From Paracoccus tibetensis (lineage in GTDB: Bacteria; Pseudomonadota; Alphaproteobacteria; Rhodobacterales; Rhodobacteraceae): a stretch of 64,000 nucleotides of DNA. Every line of letters starts with the position of its first letter. The first letter of the stretch is position 1. Location of the stretch: positions 62,001 through 126,000 of the forward strand of contig NZ_FMVT01000002.1 of assembly GCF_900102505.1 (NCBI RefSeq), given 5' to 3'. Positions 28,334 through 38,679 of the stretch are shown here, one piece after another. The notes below the pieces were generated by a model. It did not search any database and was not told the origin of the DNA. It worked only from the letters and a program-made list of their open reading frames with translations. Made by a program: the position numbers and the translations under genes.

Positions 28334-29851
28334 ATGATGGTCGCGCTGGCCTATGGGGTCGCTTTCGAAGGGGTCGAGCCGCGGCTGGTCGAAGTGCAAT
28401 GCGCGCTGAGCGCCGGGTTGCCGGGCTTCGGCATCGTCGGCCTGCCGGACAAGGCGGTGAGCGAGGCCCGCGAGCGGGTGCGGGCCGCCTTTGGCGCCCT
28501 CGCCATCGCGCTGCCCAACCGGCGCGTGACGGTGAACCTGTCGCCGGCGGACCTGCCGAAGGAGGGCTCGCATTTCGACCTGCCCATCGCGCTGGCGGTG
28601 CTGGCGGCCCTCGACATCGTCCCGCGCGAGGAGGTCGCGCGCTGCGTGGCCTTGGGCGAGCTGGCGCTGGACGGGCGCCTGGTCGAGGTGAACGGTGCCC
28701 TGCCCGCCGCGCTGGCGGCCTCCGAGGATGACCGGGCGCTGATCTGCCCGAAGAGCTGCGGCAACGAGGCGGCCTGGATCGAGTCTGTCCCTGTCCTCGG
28801 CGCCGCCAGCCTGCGCGAGGTGGTCGATCACCTGACGGACCGGGCGCCCCTGGCTCGCGCGACGCCGGGCGCCTTTGACGGCGCGGTGCGGCCGGGCTGC
28901 CTGTCGGAGGTGAAGGGGCAGGAACGCCCGAAGCGCGCGCTGGAGATCGCGGCCGCGGGGCGGCACCACATGCTGATGATCGGCCCGCCCGGGTCGGGGA
29001 AGTCGATGCTGGCCTCGCGCCTGCCCGGGCTCATGCCGCCGCTAACGCCGCGCGAGGCGCTCGAGACCTCGATGATCCACTCGCTGGCCGGCACGCTGCC
29101 CGAGGGAGGGATCTCGCGTCAGCCGCCGTTCCAGGAGCCGCATCACACGGCCTCGCCGGCCGCGGTGGTGGGTGGGGGCCGCGGCGCGGGGCCGGGGCAG
29201 ATCAGCCTCGCGCATAACGGAGTTCTGTTTCTCGACGAGCTGCCCGAGTTCTCGCGGCAGGTGCTGGACACGCTGCGCCAGCCCATCGAGACGGGCGAGG
29301 TCGTCGTGGCACGCGCCAATGCCCATGTCCGCTATCCCTGCCGCTTCCTGCTGGTGGCGGCCGCCAATCCCTGCCGCTGCGGCCACCTGGCCGACGCCGC
29401 CCGCGCCTGCGCGCGTGCGCCGGGTTGCGGCAGCGACTATCTCGGGCGGGTGTCCGGTCCGCTCATGGATCGCTTCGATCTGCGGCTGGAGGTGCCGGCC
29501 GTCGCCGTCACCGATCTGGAGCTTCCGGCGCAGGGCGAGACCTCGGCCGAGATCGCCGCACGCGTCGCGGCAGCGCGCGAGATCCAGGCGAGGCGGTTTG
29601 AGGGGCTTGAAGGAGTGCGCGTCAATGCCGAGGCTTCGGGCGCGCTTCTCGACGAGATTGCGGCGCCCGACGCGGCCGGGCGCGAGCTGATCCACAAGGC
29701 GGCGGACCGGCTTGGGCTGACCGCGCGCGGCTATCACCGCATCCTGCGCAGTGCGCGCACGGTCGCGGACCTCGAAGGGAGCGCCAGGGTCCACCCCCAT
29801 CACCTCGCCGAGGCGATCAGCTACCGGCTGCCCTTCGTGGCCGGGGGCTAA
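28334..29851 (+). CDS. comM: ComM/YifB Mg-chelatase-like AAA ATPase
   Basis: AAA+ ATPase of 505 residues. An N-terminal ribosomal-S5-like fold region (VEVQCALSAGLPGFGIVGLPD) is followed by Walker A GPPGSGKS near residue 219, Walker B FLDELPEF, and a conserved Cys cluster ANPCRCGH...CARAPGC. The C-terminal part ends with HLAEAISYR. ComM is a branch-migration helicase used in natural transformation in other bacteria. No competence gene is nearby, so the cellular role here is inferred from the family. Transcribed divergently from coaBC. Confidence 0.93.
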   Translation: MMVALAYGVAFEGVEPRLVEVQCALSAGLPGFGIVGLPDKAVSEARERVRAAFGALAIALPNRRVTVNLSPADLPKEGSHFDLPIALAVLAALDIVPREEVARCVALGELALDGRLVEVNGALPAALAASEDDRALICPKSCGNEAAWIESVPVLGAASLREVVDHLTDRAPLARATPGAFDGAVRPGCLSEVKGQERPKRALEIAAAGRHHMLMIGPPGSGKSMLASRLPGLMPPLTPREALETSMIHSLAGTLPEGGISRQPPFQEPHHTASPAAVVGGGRGAGPGQISLAHNGVLFLDELPEFSRQVLDTLRQPIETGEVVVARANAHVRYPCRFLLVAAANPCRCGHLADAARACARAPGCGSDYLGRVSGPLMDRFDLRLEVPAVAVTDLELPAQGETSAEIAARVAAAREIQARRFEGLEGVRVNAEASGALLDEIAAPDAAGRELIHKAADRLGLTARGYHRILRSARTVADLEGSARVHPHHLAEAISYRLPFVAGG

Positions 29852-30011
29852 GCCAGCGGGCAGCCAGCGGGCGGCCGGGCGGCCCTTTCTTCTGCGGCGC
29901 GTCACAGGTCACGCGGCAGAGGGTGACCCGGTCCTCCACGCAATCGTCCGTCGCCTATCCCTTGATCACATGCACTCCGGTGACGAACGCTGCAACAGTG
30001 GTGGCGGCCCT

Positions 30012-31403
30012 CTAGAGGACCCGCCCCAGAAGGATCGCCCAGCCCGACATGATGACCCCGAGGACCAGCGCATAGGCACCGTTCCAGCGCAGGCCGGCCT
30101 GCCGCGCGGGTTGGCCCGACAGACTGCCGAGCAGCAGGACCGAGGCGGTGAAGGGCGAGGTCACGCCGCTGATCGCCCAACCGCCGGTGACGGCGACGAC
30201 CAGCGCCGCCGGGTGAAGGCCAAGCGCCTCGGGGCTGGGCAGAAGCGGCAGGATCAGCGAGGCGGCGAGGATCGGGTTCATCCCCGCCTGCCCGGCCACG
30301 GGGATCAGCCAGACCAGCACGACCAGGATCACAGGGGCGGGCACGGCCGCCAGGTCGAGCCCCGCGCGGTCCATCACCGGCGCCAGCAGATGCGCGCCGA
30401 GATGGCCGATGAACGCGGCCATGAACAGAAGGACGATCTCGCCGCGATAGCCGGGCAGCTCCTGCGTGACGAAGCGGGCGACGCGCCGCGCCGTCCCGCG
30501 CGCGCTCGCCAGCTGCAGCGCGATCCATCCTAGCGCGAGGCAGGGCACGACCAGCATCACCGCGCCGACGACGCCCACGCCGCTTGCAACGTCCACCGCC
30601 GCGACCGCCGCGGCGATGATTGCCAGCAGCGCCAGCAGCGGCCAGAGGCTCGCCAGCCAGCCCGCCGCCTGCGGCAGCCGCTCGGGCGGCGGTGCGCTGA
30701 GCCGGGGCTTGAAAATCCAGTCCATCAGCCAGCCCGTGCCCATCACCAGCGCCGCGCTGACGAGGCAGGGCAGGATCACCCGGCTCCACGAGGCGCCCGG
30801 CACCAGCGTCGTCGCCAGCACGACCGAGAAGGCGACGGGCGACCAGCAGAGCGTCGCCGCGAAGCCGCGCTGGATGGCAATCAGCATCCGCCTGAGGCGG
30901 TGGTGGCGCAGCTCGGGGTCGGCAAGGCCGGCCGTCGCCTGCACCGCGAGCCCGCCCAGAAGCGAGATCGCCCCATACATCAGCACCAGCCCGAAGAGAT
31001 GTCCCCCGGCCGTGAGCGCCAGGTAGCGCCGGCCGGGCGGCTGCTCGGCCAGGAAGCGTCCGCAGCTCAGGATCGCCTCGGACCCGCCCGCCGCGGCGCG
31101 GATCGTGCCGAGCGCGGTGAAGAGGGCCACGATGAAGGCCCCGCGGCCCAAGGCGTCCAGCAGCGCGGTCGCTCCGCCCTCTGTCAGGGCCAGCGCGGCG
31201 ACGGTCTGGGCAAGGCCGATGGCGACGAAGATCAGGCGCGCGGGCGCGACATGCAGGCAGAAGCAGGCGAGCGCGCCGATGGCTGCGGCGGCCGCGGCCA
31301 GCTGCGCGGCAGCGGTGCCGAGGAACTGGCCGAGGATCACGCAGATCATCACGGCGATCGTCAGGACGCCGCCGAGGGCGAGGGACGGTTGCCGCTCTGT
31401 CAC
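30012..31403 (-). CDS. Polytopic membrane transporter, family not identified
   Basis: Hydrophobic protein of about 463 residues with roughly twelve predicted helices. It resembles ion-transporter-superfamily permeases in its pattern, for example GQAGMNPILAASLILPLLPSPEA and SGVTSPFTASVLLLGSLSG in the C-terminal half, but I do not recognise a named family. GTG at 31403 is chosen as start because it follows AGGGGACGGTG; an ATG-led frame begins earlier (31505) but overlaps the guaB end. It lies directly downstream of guaB on the same strand and probably shares its transcript. Substrate is unknown. Confidence 0.65.
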   Translation of the reverse strand: MTERQPSLALGGVLTIAVMICVILGQFLGTAAAQLAAAAAAIGALACFCLHVAPARLIFVAIGLAQTVAALALTEGGATALLDALGRGAFIVALFTALGTIRAAAGGSEAILSCGRFLAEQPPGRRYLALTAGGHLFGLVLMYGAISLLGGLAVQATAGLADPELRHHRLRRMLIAIQRGFAATLCWSPVAFSVVLATTLVPGASWSRVILPCLVSAALVMGTGWLMDWIFKPRLSAPPPERLPQAAGWLASLWPLLALLAIIAAAVAAVDVASGVGVVGAVMLVVPCLALGWIALQLASARGTARRVARFVTQELPGYRGEIVLLFMAAFIGHLGAHLLAPVMDRAGLDLAAVPAPVILVVLVWLIPVAGQAGMNPILAASLILPLLPSPEALGLHPAALVVAVTGGWAISGVTSPFTASVLLLGSLSGQPARQAGLRWNGAYALVLGVIMSGWAILLGRVL

Positions 31404-31501
31404 CACCGTCCCCTGCGTCCTGCCGCCCTGCCCCGGGACGTTCTGCCCGGCGCCACCCGAACCGCGCGCGGGCTGGCGGTTCCCCGGCGCCGTCGGGCAG
31501 G

Positions 31502-32992
<1,491 letters not shown>

Positions 32993-33169
32993 TCACGGGC
33001 AGCGGGCTTTGTCCAGCCATCATCTGCGGCAGGCGAAGGCGTGTCCGGCAGGTCACGCGGCGGATGTATTCTTGACGCGGACGTTACGTCAGCGATGGCG
33101 GGGAATTGATCGATTGCTCGGTGCCGCTAGTCTGGTTTTGCGGGATCTCGGACCCGATGGGAGGAAAAC

Positions 33170-34282
33170 ATGAAAAAGATGACGACGGGGATCGCCGCGC
33201 TGCTGATGGGCACCGCCCCGGCGCTGGCGGGCGGGATCGAGCGGGCGCCGCAATCGCTCGCGGCGCTCTTCGAGCCTGGCAACTATGCGGAACTGAGCTT
33301 CGGCGGTGCGGACCCCACCGTCTCGGGCACGGACGCGGCCGGCTTCGACACGGGCGACGTGGCGCAGGGATACGGCTTCGTCGGCCTTGCCTACAAGCAG
33401 GAGGTCAGCCCGAACGTCTCATTCGGCGTGATCGTCGAGCAGCCCTTCGGCGCCGACGTCCGCTATCCCGACGGGCCTCCTGCAGGCAGCGGCTCGCCGG
33501 TGCTGGGCGGAACGGCGGCGCGCGTCGACTCGACGACCGTGACGGCACTGGCCCGCTACCGCATGGACAACAACATCTCGTTCCACGGCGGTATCCGGGC
33601 CTCGCGCGCAGATGCCGAGGTGACGCTGAGCGGCGCAGGCTACGGCGACATCTCCGGCTACAACGTCCGCATGGACCCCTCCTGGGGCACGGGCTACGTG
33701 ATCGGCGCGGCCTACGAGATCCCCGACATCGCGGCCCGCATCTCGCTGACCTACAACTCGAAGATCACGCATGACTTCGACACGCGCGAGAACATCCTGC
33801 CGGGCGCCGTGACCACGACCGAGGTGAACACGCCACGCTCGATCACCCTGGAAGGGCAGACTGGCGTTGCTGCGGACACGCTGGTCTTCGGCTCGATCCG
33901 GTGGGTCAAGTGGTCCGAGTTCCAAGTGCGTCCCGCAGAGTTCTCTTCACTACCAGGTCTCTCGGCCGGCCTCGTCTCGCTTGAAGACACGACCACCTAC
34001 ACGCTCGGCGTCGGACGCCGGTTTACGGACAACTGGTCGGGCTTGGCCGCCTTCGTCTACGAACCGACGGGCGACGACCTCGTCTCGCCGCTGGCGCCCA
34101 CCAATGGCCGCAAGGGCGTGACGCTGGCCGCGATCTACACGATGGACAACATCAAGATCACGACCGGCATCAACTATTCGAAGCTGGGCGATGCCCGTCC
34201 GCAGACGGGCGGGGCGCCGCGTGCCCAGATGGAGGACAGCGATCTCTGGGGCATCGGCGTCCGCGTCGGCTACAGCTTCTGA
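33170..34282 (+). CDS. FadL/OmpP1-type outer membrane transporter
   Basis: Outer-membrane beta-barrel protein of 370 residues. Residues 1-20 form a signal peptide ending PALA, and the chain ends in the aromatic GYSF typical of barrel insertion signals. Strands alternate with polar loops, as in the FadL/TodX family that takes up hydrophobic molecules such as fatty acids or aromatic hydrocarbons. Start ATG 33170 follows GGGAGGAAAAC. A promoter-like TTGATC-16-TAGTCT precedes it at about 33106-33133. Loss of the FadL hatch signature by eye lowers the family call. Confidence 0.75.
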   Translation: MKKMTTGIAALLMGTAPALAGGIERAPQSLAALFEPGNYAELSFGGADPTVSGTDAAGFDTGDVAQGYGFVGLAYKQEVSPNVSFGVIVEQPFGADVRYPDGPPAGSGSPVLGGTAARVDSTTVTALARYRMDNNISFHGGIRASRADAEVTLSGAGYGDISGYNVRMDPSWGTGYVIGAAYEIPDIAARISLTYNSKITHDFDTRENILPGAVTTTEVNTPRSITLEGQTGVAADTLVFGSIRWVKWSEFQVRPAEFSSLPGLSAGLVSLEDTTTYTLGVGRRFTDNWSGLAAFVYEPTGDDLVSPLAPTNGRKGVTLAAIYTMDNIKITTGINYSKLGDARPQTGGAPRAQMEDSDLWGIGVRVGYSF

Positions 34283-34300
34283 TCGAGGCTCCGCGACCAC

Positions 34301-34328
34301 GGCCCCGCCCTCACCGGCGGGGCCTTTT
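34301..34328 (+). terminator. Rho-independent terminator after the FadL-like gene
   Basis: Perfect 9-bp stem GGCCCCGCC-CTCACC-GGCGGGGCC followed directly by TTTTCTTT, about 20 bases past the FadL-like stop codon. Confidence 0.85.
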
Positions 34329-34379
34329 CTTTGCGCGGCCCGGCCATTACCTAGGGCCGCACGTCAGGAAGGGGCCGGA

Positions 34380-35243
34380 ATGATCTATCGCAGCGCAGAG
34401 GAATGGCGGTCGGCCCCGGCCAAGCGCATCGTCCTGTTCGGGATGTCTGGCCTCGGCAAGACGCATCTTTCCTCGATGCTGCGGGGGACGGGCGAGTGGT
34501 TCCACTACAGCGTCGACTACCGCATCGGCACCCGCTACATGGGCGAATACATCGCCGACAACTTCAAGCGCGAGGCGATGAAGGTCCCCTTCCTGCGCGA
34601 GCTGCTGCTGTCCGACAGCGTCTACATCGCCAGCAACATCACATTCGACAACCTCGCGCCGCTGTCCACCTATCTCGGCAAGCCCGGCAGCCCTTCGCGC
34701 GGGGGCCTGCCCTTCGACGACTACTGCCTGCGCCAGAACCAGCACCGGCGGGCCGAGATCGCGGCCCTTCTGGACACGCGCCATTTCATGGAGCGGGCGG
34801 GCGGCATCTACGGCCTGCCGCATTTCGTCTGCGACAGCGGCGGCTCGATCTGCGAGGTGGTGGACCCCGAGGACCCGGCCGACCCGGTGCTGGATGCGCT
34901 GTCGCGCGATCTGCTGCTGGTCTGGATCAAGGGCAGCGAGGCGCACACGGCCGAGCTGGTGCGCCGCTTCGACCGCGCGCCGAAGCCGATGTACTACCAG
35001 CCCCAGTTCCTGGAACGCGCCTGGATCGCCTACCGGGTCGAGAAGGGGCTGGAGGAGGGCGAGGTCAATCCCGACGACTTCATCCGCTGGACCTATGCCC
35101 GCGCCCTCGCCCACCGCCAGCCGCGCTATGCCGCGATGGCTCGGCGCGGCGTGACGGTGCTGGCCGAGGAAGTCGCCGAGGTGACGCAACCTTCCGATTT
35201 CGACGACCTGATCGCGCGGGCCATCGCCCGCAAGGACCACTGA
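34380..35243 (+). CDS. Conserved P-loop ATPase in front of metA
   Basis: Cytoplasmic protein of 287 residues. The nucleotide-binding P-loop is GMSGLGKT (about 22-29) after a beta-strand RIVLF. The protein then has [14 protein letters not shown] and a C-terminal helical half ending [14 protein letters not shown] know of similar proteins in Rhodobacterales but not of a proven function. A nucleotide kinase-like or regulatory ATPase is possible. Start ATG 34380 follows AGGAAGGGG. Its stop lies one base before the metA start codon, so the two are co-expressed. Confidence 0.75.
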   Translation: MIYRSAEEWRSAPAKRIVLFGMSGLGKTHLSSMLRGTGEWFHYSVDYRIGTRYMGEYIADNFKREAMKVPFLRELLLSDSVYIASNITFDNLAPLSTYLGKPGSPSRGGLPFDDYCLRQNQHRRAEIAALLDTRHFMERAGGIYGLPHFVCDSGGSICEVVDPEDPADPVLDALSRDLLLVWIKGSEAHTAELVRRFDRAPKPMYYQPQFLERAWIAYRVEKGLEEGEVNPDDFIRWTYARALAHRQPRYAAMARRGVTVLAEEVAEVTQPSDFDDLIARAIARKDH

Positions 35244-35244
35244 C

Positions 35245-36177
35245 ATGCCCATCACGCTGAACGAGAACCTGCCCGCCTACCGCATCCTCTCGGACGAGGG
35301 GGTGATGGTCATGAGCCCCGGCCGCGCGGCCACGCAGGACATCCGCCCGCTGCGGATCGGCCTTCTGAACCTGATGCCGAAGAAGATCCAGACCGAGAAC
35401 CAGTTCGCGCGGGTCATCGGCGCCACGCCCCTGCAGATCGACTTCCAGCTCATCCGCATGTCGGACCACGAAAGCCGCAACACCGCCGCCGACCATCTCG
35501 CCAGCTTCTACCGCCCCTTCCGCGAGGTCGAGGCGAGCGGCGAGAAGTTCGACGGGCTCGTCATCACCGGCGCCCCGGTCGAGCACCTGCCCTTCGAGGA
35601 AGTCACCTACTGGGACGAGTTGACGCGCGTCTTCGCCTGGACGCAGAGCCATGTCCATTCCACCTTCGGCGTCTGCTGGGGCGGCATGGCGATGGCCTAT
35701 CACTTCCACGGCCTGCCCAAGCACATGCTGGGCGGCAAGGCCTTCGGCTGCTTCCGCCACCAGAACCTCGCCCCGGCCTCGCCCTATCTGCGCGGTTTCT
35801 CGGACGATGTGCTGGTGCCCGTGAGCCGCTGGACCGAGGTGCGCCAGGAGGACATCGACGCCCGGCCGCGGCTGCGCACGCTGCTGGCCAGCGCCGAGGT
35901 CGGACCCTGCCTTCTGGAGGACACGGCGCATCGCGCGCTCTACATCTTCAACCACCTGGAATATGACAGCACCACCCTCAAGGAGGAATACGACCGCGAC
36001 GTGGCGGCGGGGAAACCCATCGCGGTGCCGGCGAATTACTATCCGGGCGATGATCCCGCGCGCCCGCCGTCGAACCGCTGGCGCAGCCACGCGCATCTTC
36101 TCTACGGCAACTGGATCAACGAGATCTACCAGACCACCTGGTACGACATGAGCCGCATCGGAGAGCCCCAGCCATGA
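35245..36177 (+). CDS. metA: Homoserine O-acyltransferase MetA, predicted acetyl-CoA type
   Basis: First committed enzyme of methionine synthesis, 310 residues; it acylates homoserine. Catalytic Cys144 sits in [12 protein letters not shown], and the His/Glu pair in YIFNHLEYD. In the MetA family, a Glu at E. coli position 111 favours acetyl-CoA, whereas Gly favours succinyl-CoA. Here the aligned residue is Glu113 in [12 protein letters not shown], so O-acetylhomoserine is the predicted product. The start is one base after the ATPase stop, and the stop overlaps ppk2 by four bases. Start MPITLNE is conserved. Confidence 0.93.
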   Translation: MPITLNENLPAYRILSDEGVMVMSPGRAATQDIRPLRIGLLNLMPKKIQTENQFARVIGATPLQIDFQLIRMSDHESRNTAADHLASFYRPFREVEASGEKFDGLVITGAPVEHLPFEEVTYWDELTRVFAWTQSHVHSTFGVCWGGMAMAYHFHGLPKHMLGGKAFGCFRHQNLAPASPYLRGFSDDVLVPVSRWTEVRQEDIDARPRLRTLLASAEVGPCLLEDTAHRALYIFNHLEYDSTTLKEEYDRDVAAGKPIAVPANYYPGDDPARPPSNRWRSHAHLLYGNWINEIYQTTWYDMSRIGEPQP

Positions 36178-37064
36178 CCCGCCCCGCGCCCGTCCCCGAA
36201 CTGCCGCTGGTCGGCGCGATCTCGGACTACCTGGACCGCGACGCGCCCGAGGAGGTGCGGCGGGCCGTGCGCGAGGGGACCAAGCGCGAGATCCTGGACG
36301 AGAGCTTTCCCTATGACTGCATGATGCCGCGCGAGGATTACGACGCGGCGATGGAGCGCCTTCAGCTTCAATTGGTGCGGATGATGCATGGCGTCGCCGC
36401 ACAGGGCCGGCGCGTGGTGGTCCTTTTCGAGGGGCGGGACGCGGCCGGCAAGGGCGGCACGATCGGGCGCATCCAGCAGAACCTGAACCCCCGCAACGCC
36501 TATGTCGTCGCCCTGCCGAAGCCGACCGAGCGCGAGGCGGGGCAGTGGTACTTCCAGCGCTACGTGGACTGGCTTCCGGCGGCGGGCGAGATGGCCCTGT
36601 TCGACCGCAGCTGGTACAATCGCGGCGTGGTCGAGGAGGTCTTCGGCTTCGCCACGACGGCGCAGCGCCGCACCTTCTTCCGCCAGCTTCCCGATTTCGA
36701 GCAGATGCTGGTCGATGACGGCGTGATTCTGGTCAAGCTGTGGCTGAACGTGGGCCGCGCCGAGCAGCTGCGCCGCTTCCTCGCGCGCGAGCGCGATCCG
36801 CTGAAGCAATGGAAGCTGAGCCCGGTCGATGTCGAGGGCCTCGGCAAGTGGGACGACTACAGCGCGGCCATCGCCGAGACGCTGAGCCTGTCGCATCTGC
36901 CCGTCGCGCCCTGGACGGTGATCCGCTCGGACGACAAGCGGCGCGCCCGCATCGCCGCGATCCAGACGCTGCTGCATGCCGTCCCCTTCGACGGGCGCGA
37001 CCTGACGGCCATCGGCACGCCCGATCCCGTCATCACCGGCGGGCCCGAGATGCTGCGCATCTAG
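36174..37064 (+). CDS. ppk2: Polyphosphate kinase 2
   Basis: Nucleotide:polyphosphate phosphotransferase of 296 residues. Walker A is [13 protein letters not shown], then [18 protein letters not shown], Walker B-like LFDRSWYNR, and the lid segment WKLSPVD. These are the signatures of class I PPK2 enzymes, which usually make ATP or GTP from polyphosphate and NDP. The start overlaps the metA stop (ATGA), so it is the last gene of the ATPase-metA-ppk2 operon. Direction of the reaction cannot be told from sequence. Confidence 0.93.
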   Translation: MTRPAPVPELPLVGAISDYLDRDAPEEVRRAVREGTKREILDESFPYDCMMPREDYDAAMERLQLQLVRMMHGVAAQGRRVVVLFEGRDAAGKGGTIGRIQQNLNPRNAYVVALPKPTEREAGQWYFQRYVDWLPAAGEMALFDRSWYNRGVVEEVFGFATTAQRRTFFRQLPDFEQMLVDDGVILVKLWLNVGRAEQLRRFLARERDPLKQWKLSPVDVEGLGKWDDYSAAIAETLSLSHLPVAPWTVIRSDDKRRARIAAIQTLLHAVPFDGRDLTAIGTPDPVITGGPEMLRI

Positions 37065-37165
37065 GCGGGTCAAGGCTTCGTGCACAGGCGCTTGCCGGCA
37101 GGTGCTTGCGCGGCGCGAGCACCGACCTTAGCCTTCGGTCAAACTGCAACAGGAAGGTCCGCCCC

Positions 37166-38215
37166 ATGCGTCTTGCGCCCGCCTCGCTTCTGGCCGCGTC
37201 CACCGCCGCTTTCGCCCTGCCCGCCCTCGCCGCCGATCCCGAGCTGACCGTGCTCGATTGGGCCGGCTTCGATGTCCCCGAGATCTTCCAGGCCTATATC
37301 GACCAGCATGGGCAGGGGCCGACCTTCTCGTTCTTCGGCGACGACGACGAGGCGTTCCAGAAGGTCGCCTCGGGCTTCCGGGCCGACGTGGCCCATCCCT
37401 GCAGCCAGATGGTCGGCAAGTATCGCGACGCCGGCCTGATCGAGCCCTGGGACCCGGCGCGCATCCCCAATTTCGAGCAGATCGACGCGCGCTTCCTCGA
37501 CAGCGAGGTCTTCCGCGACGACCAGGGCGTCTGGTTCATCCCGACGGACTGGGGCGCGACCGCCATCGCCTACAACACCGAGAACGTGCCGGCCGAGGAT
37601 GTCCAAAGCCTTCAGGTCTTCGTGAACCCCGCCTATCAGGGCCGCACCTCGCTGCCCGACAGTGCGGACGATGTCTGGGCGCTCGGCTATCTGGCGACAG
37701 GCACCACCGATTGGGACGACGTGACCGACGAGCAATTTCAGGCCGCCGCCGACTGGCTGCGCCAGGCCCATCAGAACGTCGCGGCCTACTGGTCCGACCC
37801 CTCCGAACAGGCGCAGCTGATGGCCTCGGGCCTTGTGGACGTCGCGTGGTCGTGGAACGACGGCGTGGTCTATCTGCAGGGCGACAACTACCCGGTCGGC
37901 TTCCAGCGCGAGGCCGAGGAAGGCTCGTCGACCTTCTTCTGCGGCTTCGTGAACCTGGTGAACGGGCCGGGCAGCGAGGACAAGGCCTACGACTTCATCA
38001 ACGCTTGGCTGGAGCCCTCGGCGGCCAAGGGCCTGCTGGACGCGATCGGCTACGGGCATACCTCGAACGCGGCCATGGCGACGATCGCGGACGAGCCGGC
38101 AGTGGCCGAGGGCCTGGCCGAGATCGACGTGCCGGTGCTGGCGCAGACCCCGAACGATCCCGAGCAGCGCCAGCGCCAGCTGGCCGAGTTCGAGCGGATC
38201 AAGGCCGGGTTCTGA
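37166..38215 (+). CDS. PotD/PotF-like periplasmic binding protein, orphan
   Basis: Extracellular solute-binding protein of 349 residues. Residues 1-22 form a signal peptide (ALPALAA). The mature part has LTVLDWAGFDVPEIF, WFIPTDWGATAIAYNTE and DKAYDFINAWLEP, a pattern seen in spermidine/putrescine binding proteins (family 1). No permease or ATPase gene is nearby, so it must borrow a transporter or act as a sensor. Start ATG 37166 follows AGGAAGG. A separate promoter likely exists in the 101 bases after ppk2. Confidence 0.82.
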   Translation: MRLAPASLLAASTAAFALPALAADPELTVLDWAGFDVPEIFQAYIDQHGQGPTFSFFGDDDEAFQKVASGFRADVAHPCSQMVGKYRDAGLIEPWDPARIPNFEQIDARFLDSEVFRDDQGVWFIPTDWGATAIAYNTENVPAEDVQSLQVFVNPAYQGRTSLPDSADDVWALGYLATGTTDWDDVTDEQFQAAADWLRQAHQNVAAYWSDPSEQAQLMASGLVDVAWSWNDGVVYLQGDNYPVGFQREAEEGSSTFFCGFVNLVNGPGSEDKAYDFINAWLEPSAAKGLLDAIGYGHTSNAAMATIADEPAVAEGLAEIDVPVLAQTPNDPEQRQRQLAEFERIKAGF

Positions 38216-38229
38216 TCGGTGCTGCCGGA

Positions 38230-38282
38230 CCGGGGGCTTCGCGCCCCCGGACCCCCGCGGGATATTTTTGCACAGAAGATGA
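38230..38282. repeat. Intergenic GC-hairpin repeat, copy b
   Basis: CCGGGGGC-TTCGC-GCCCCCGG (38230-38250) followed by ACCCCCGCGGGATATTTTTG and CACAGAAGATGA. It starts 15 bases after the binding-protein stop and ends against the Rieske stop codon, so it can act as a terminator for both convergent genes. Confidence 0.7.
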
Positions 38283-38636
38283 TCAGGCGGCGATCACGAG
38301 GTGGTCGCCGATCTGCGTGACAGGGACCGGGTCGAGGCCGCAATCGGCGCCGGCGATGGCCTCGCCGGTGGACTTGTCGAAGCTGGCGCCGTGGGCGGTG
38401 CAGAGGAGCCTCAACCCGTCCGCCGACAGCAGGTTCGTGCCGCGGTAGTCCAGCGGCAGGTACTGGTGCGGGCAGGCGTTGACATAGGCGCGGATGGTGT
38501 CGCCGTCGCGCAGGACCAGCAGCGGAAAGCTGCCGCGCGCGGTCGTGACGGTCAGGGGGTGGACGGTGGTGATCTCGGTGGCCGCGCAGATGCGGGTGCC
38601 GGGCACGGGCGCGCTGCTGTAATCGGTCCAGGCCAT
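38283..38636 (-). CDS. Rieske 2Fe-2S protein
   Basis: Small soluble Rieske protein of 117 residues. Cluster ligands are CPH (NACPHQYLPLDY) and CTAH (LLCTAHGASFD), matching the C-x-H / C-x2-H pattern; an additional Cys is in GADCG. It resembles the ferredoxin or N-terminal Rieske domains that carry electrons for oxygenases. No oxygenase lies beside it; hppD, an upstream neighbour on the same strand, does not need a ferredoxin. Partner is unknown. Confidence 0.82.
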   Translation of the reverse strand: MAWTDYSSAPVPGTRICAATEITTVHPLTVTTARGSFPLLVLRDGDTIRAYVNACPHQYLPLDYRGTNLLSADGLRLLCTAHGASFDKSTGEAIAGADCGLDPVPVTQIGDHLVIAA

Positions 38637-38679
38637 GATGGTGGGCGCGGCGGCCTCGGAGCCGCCGCGCCCCTCCTCC

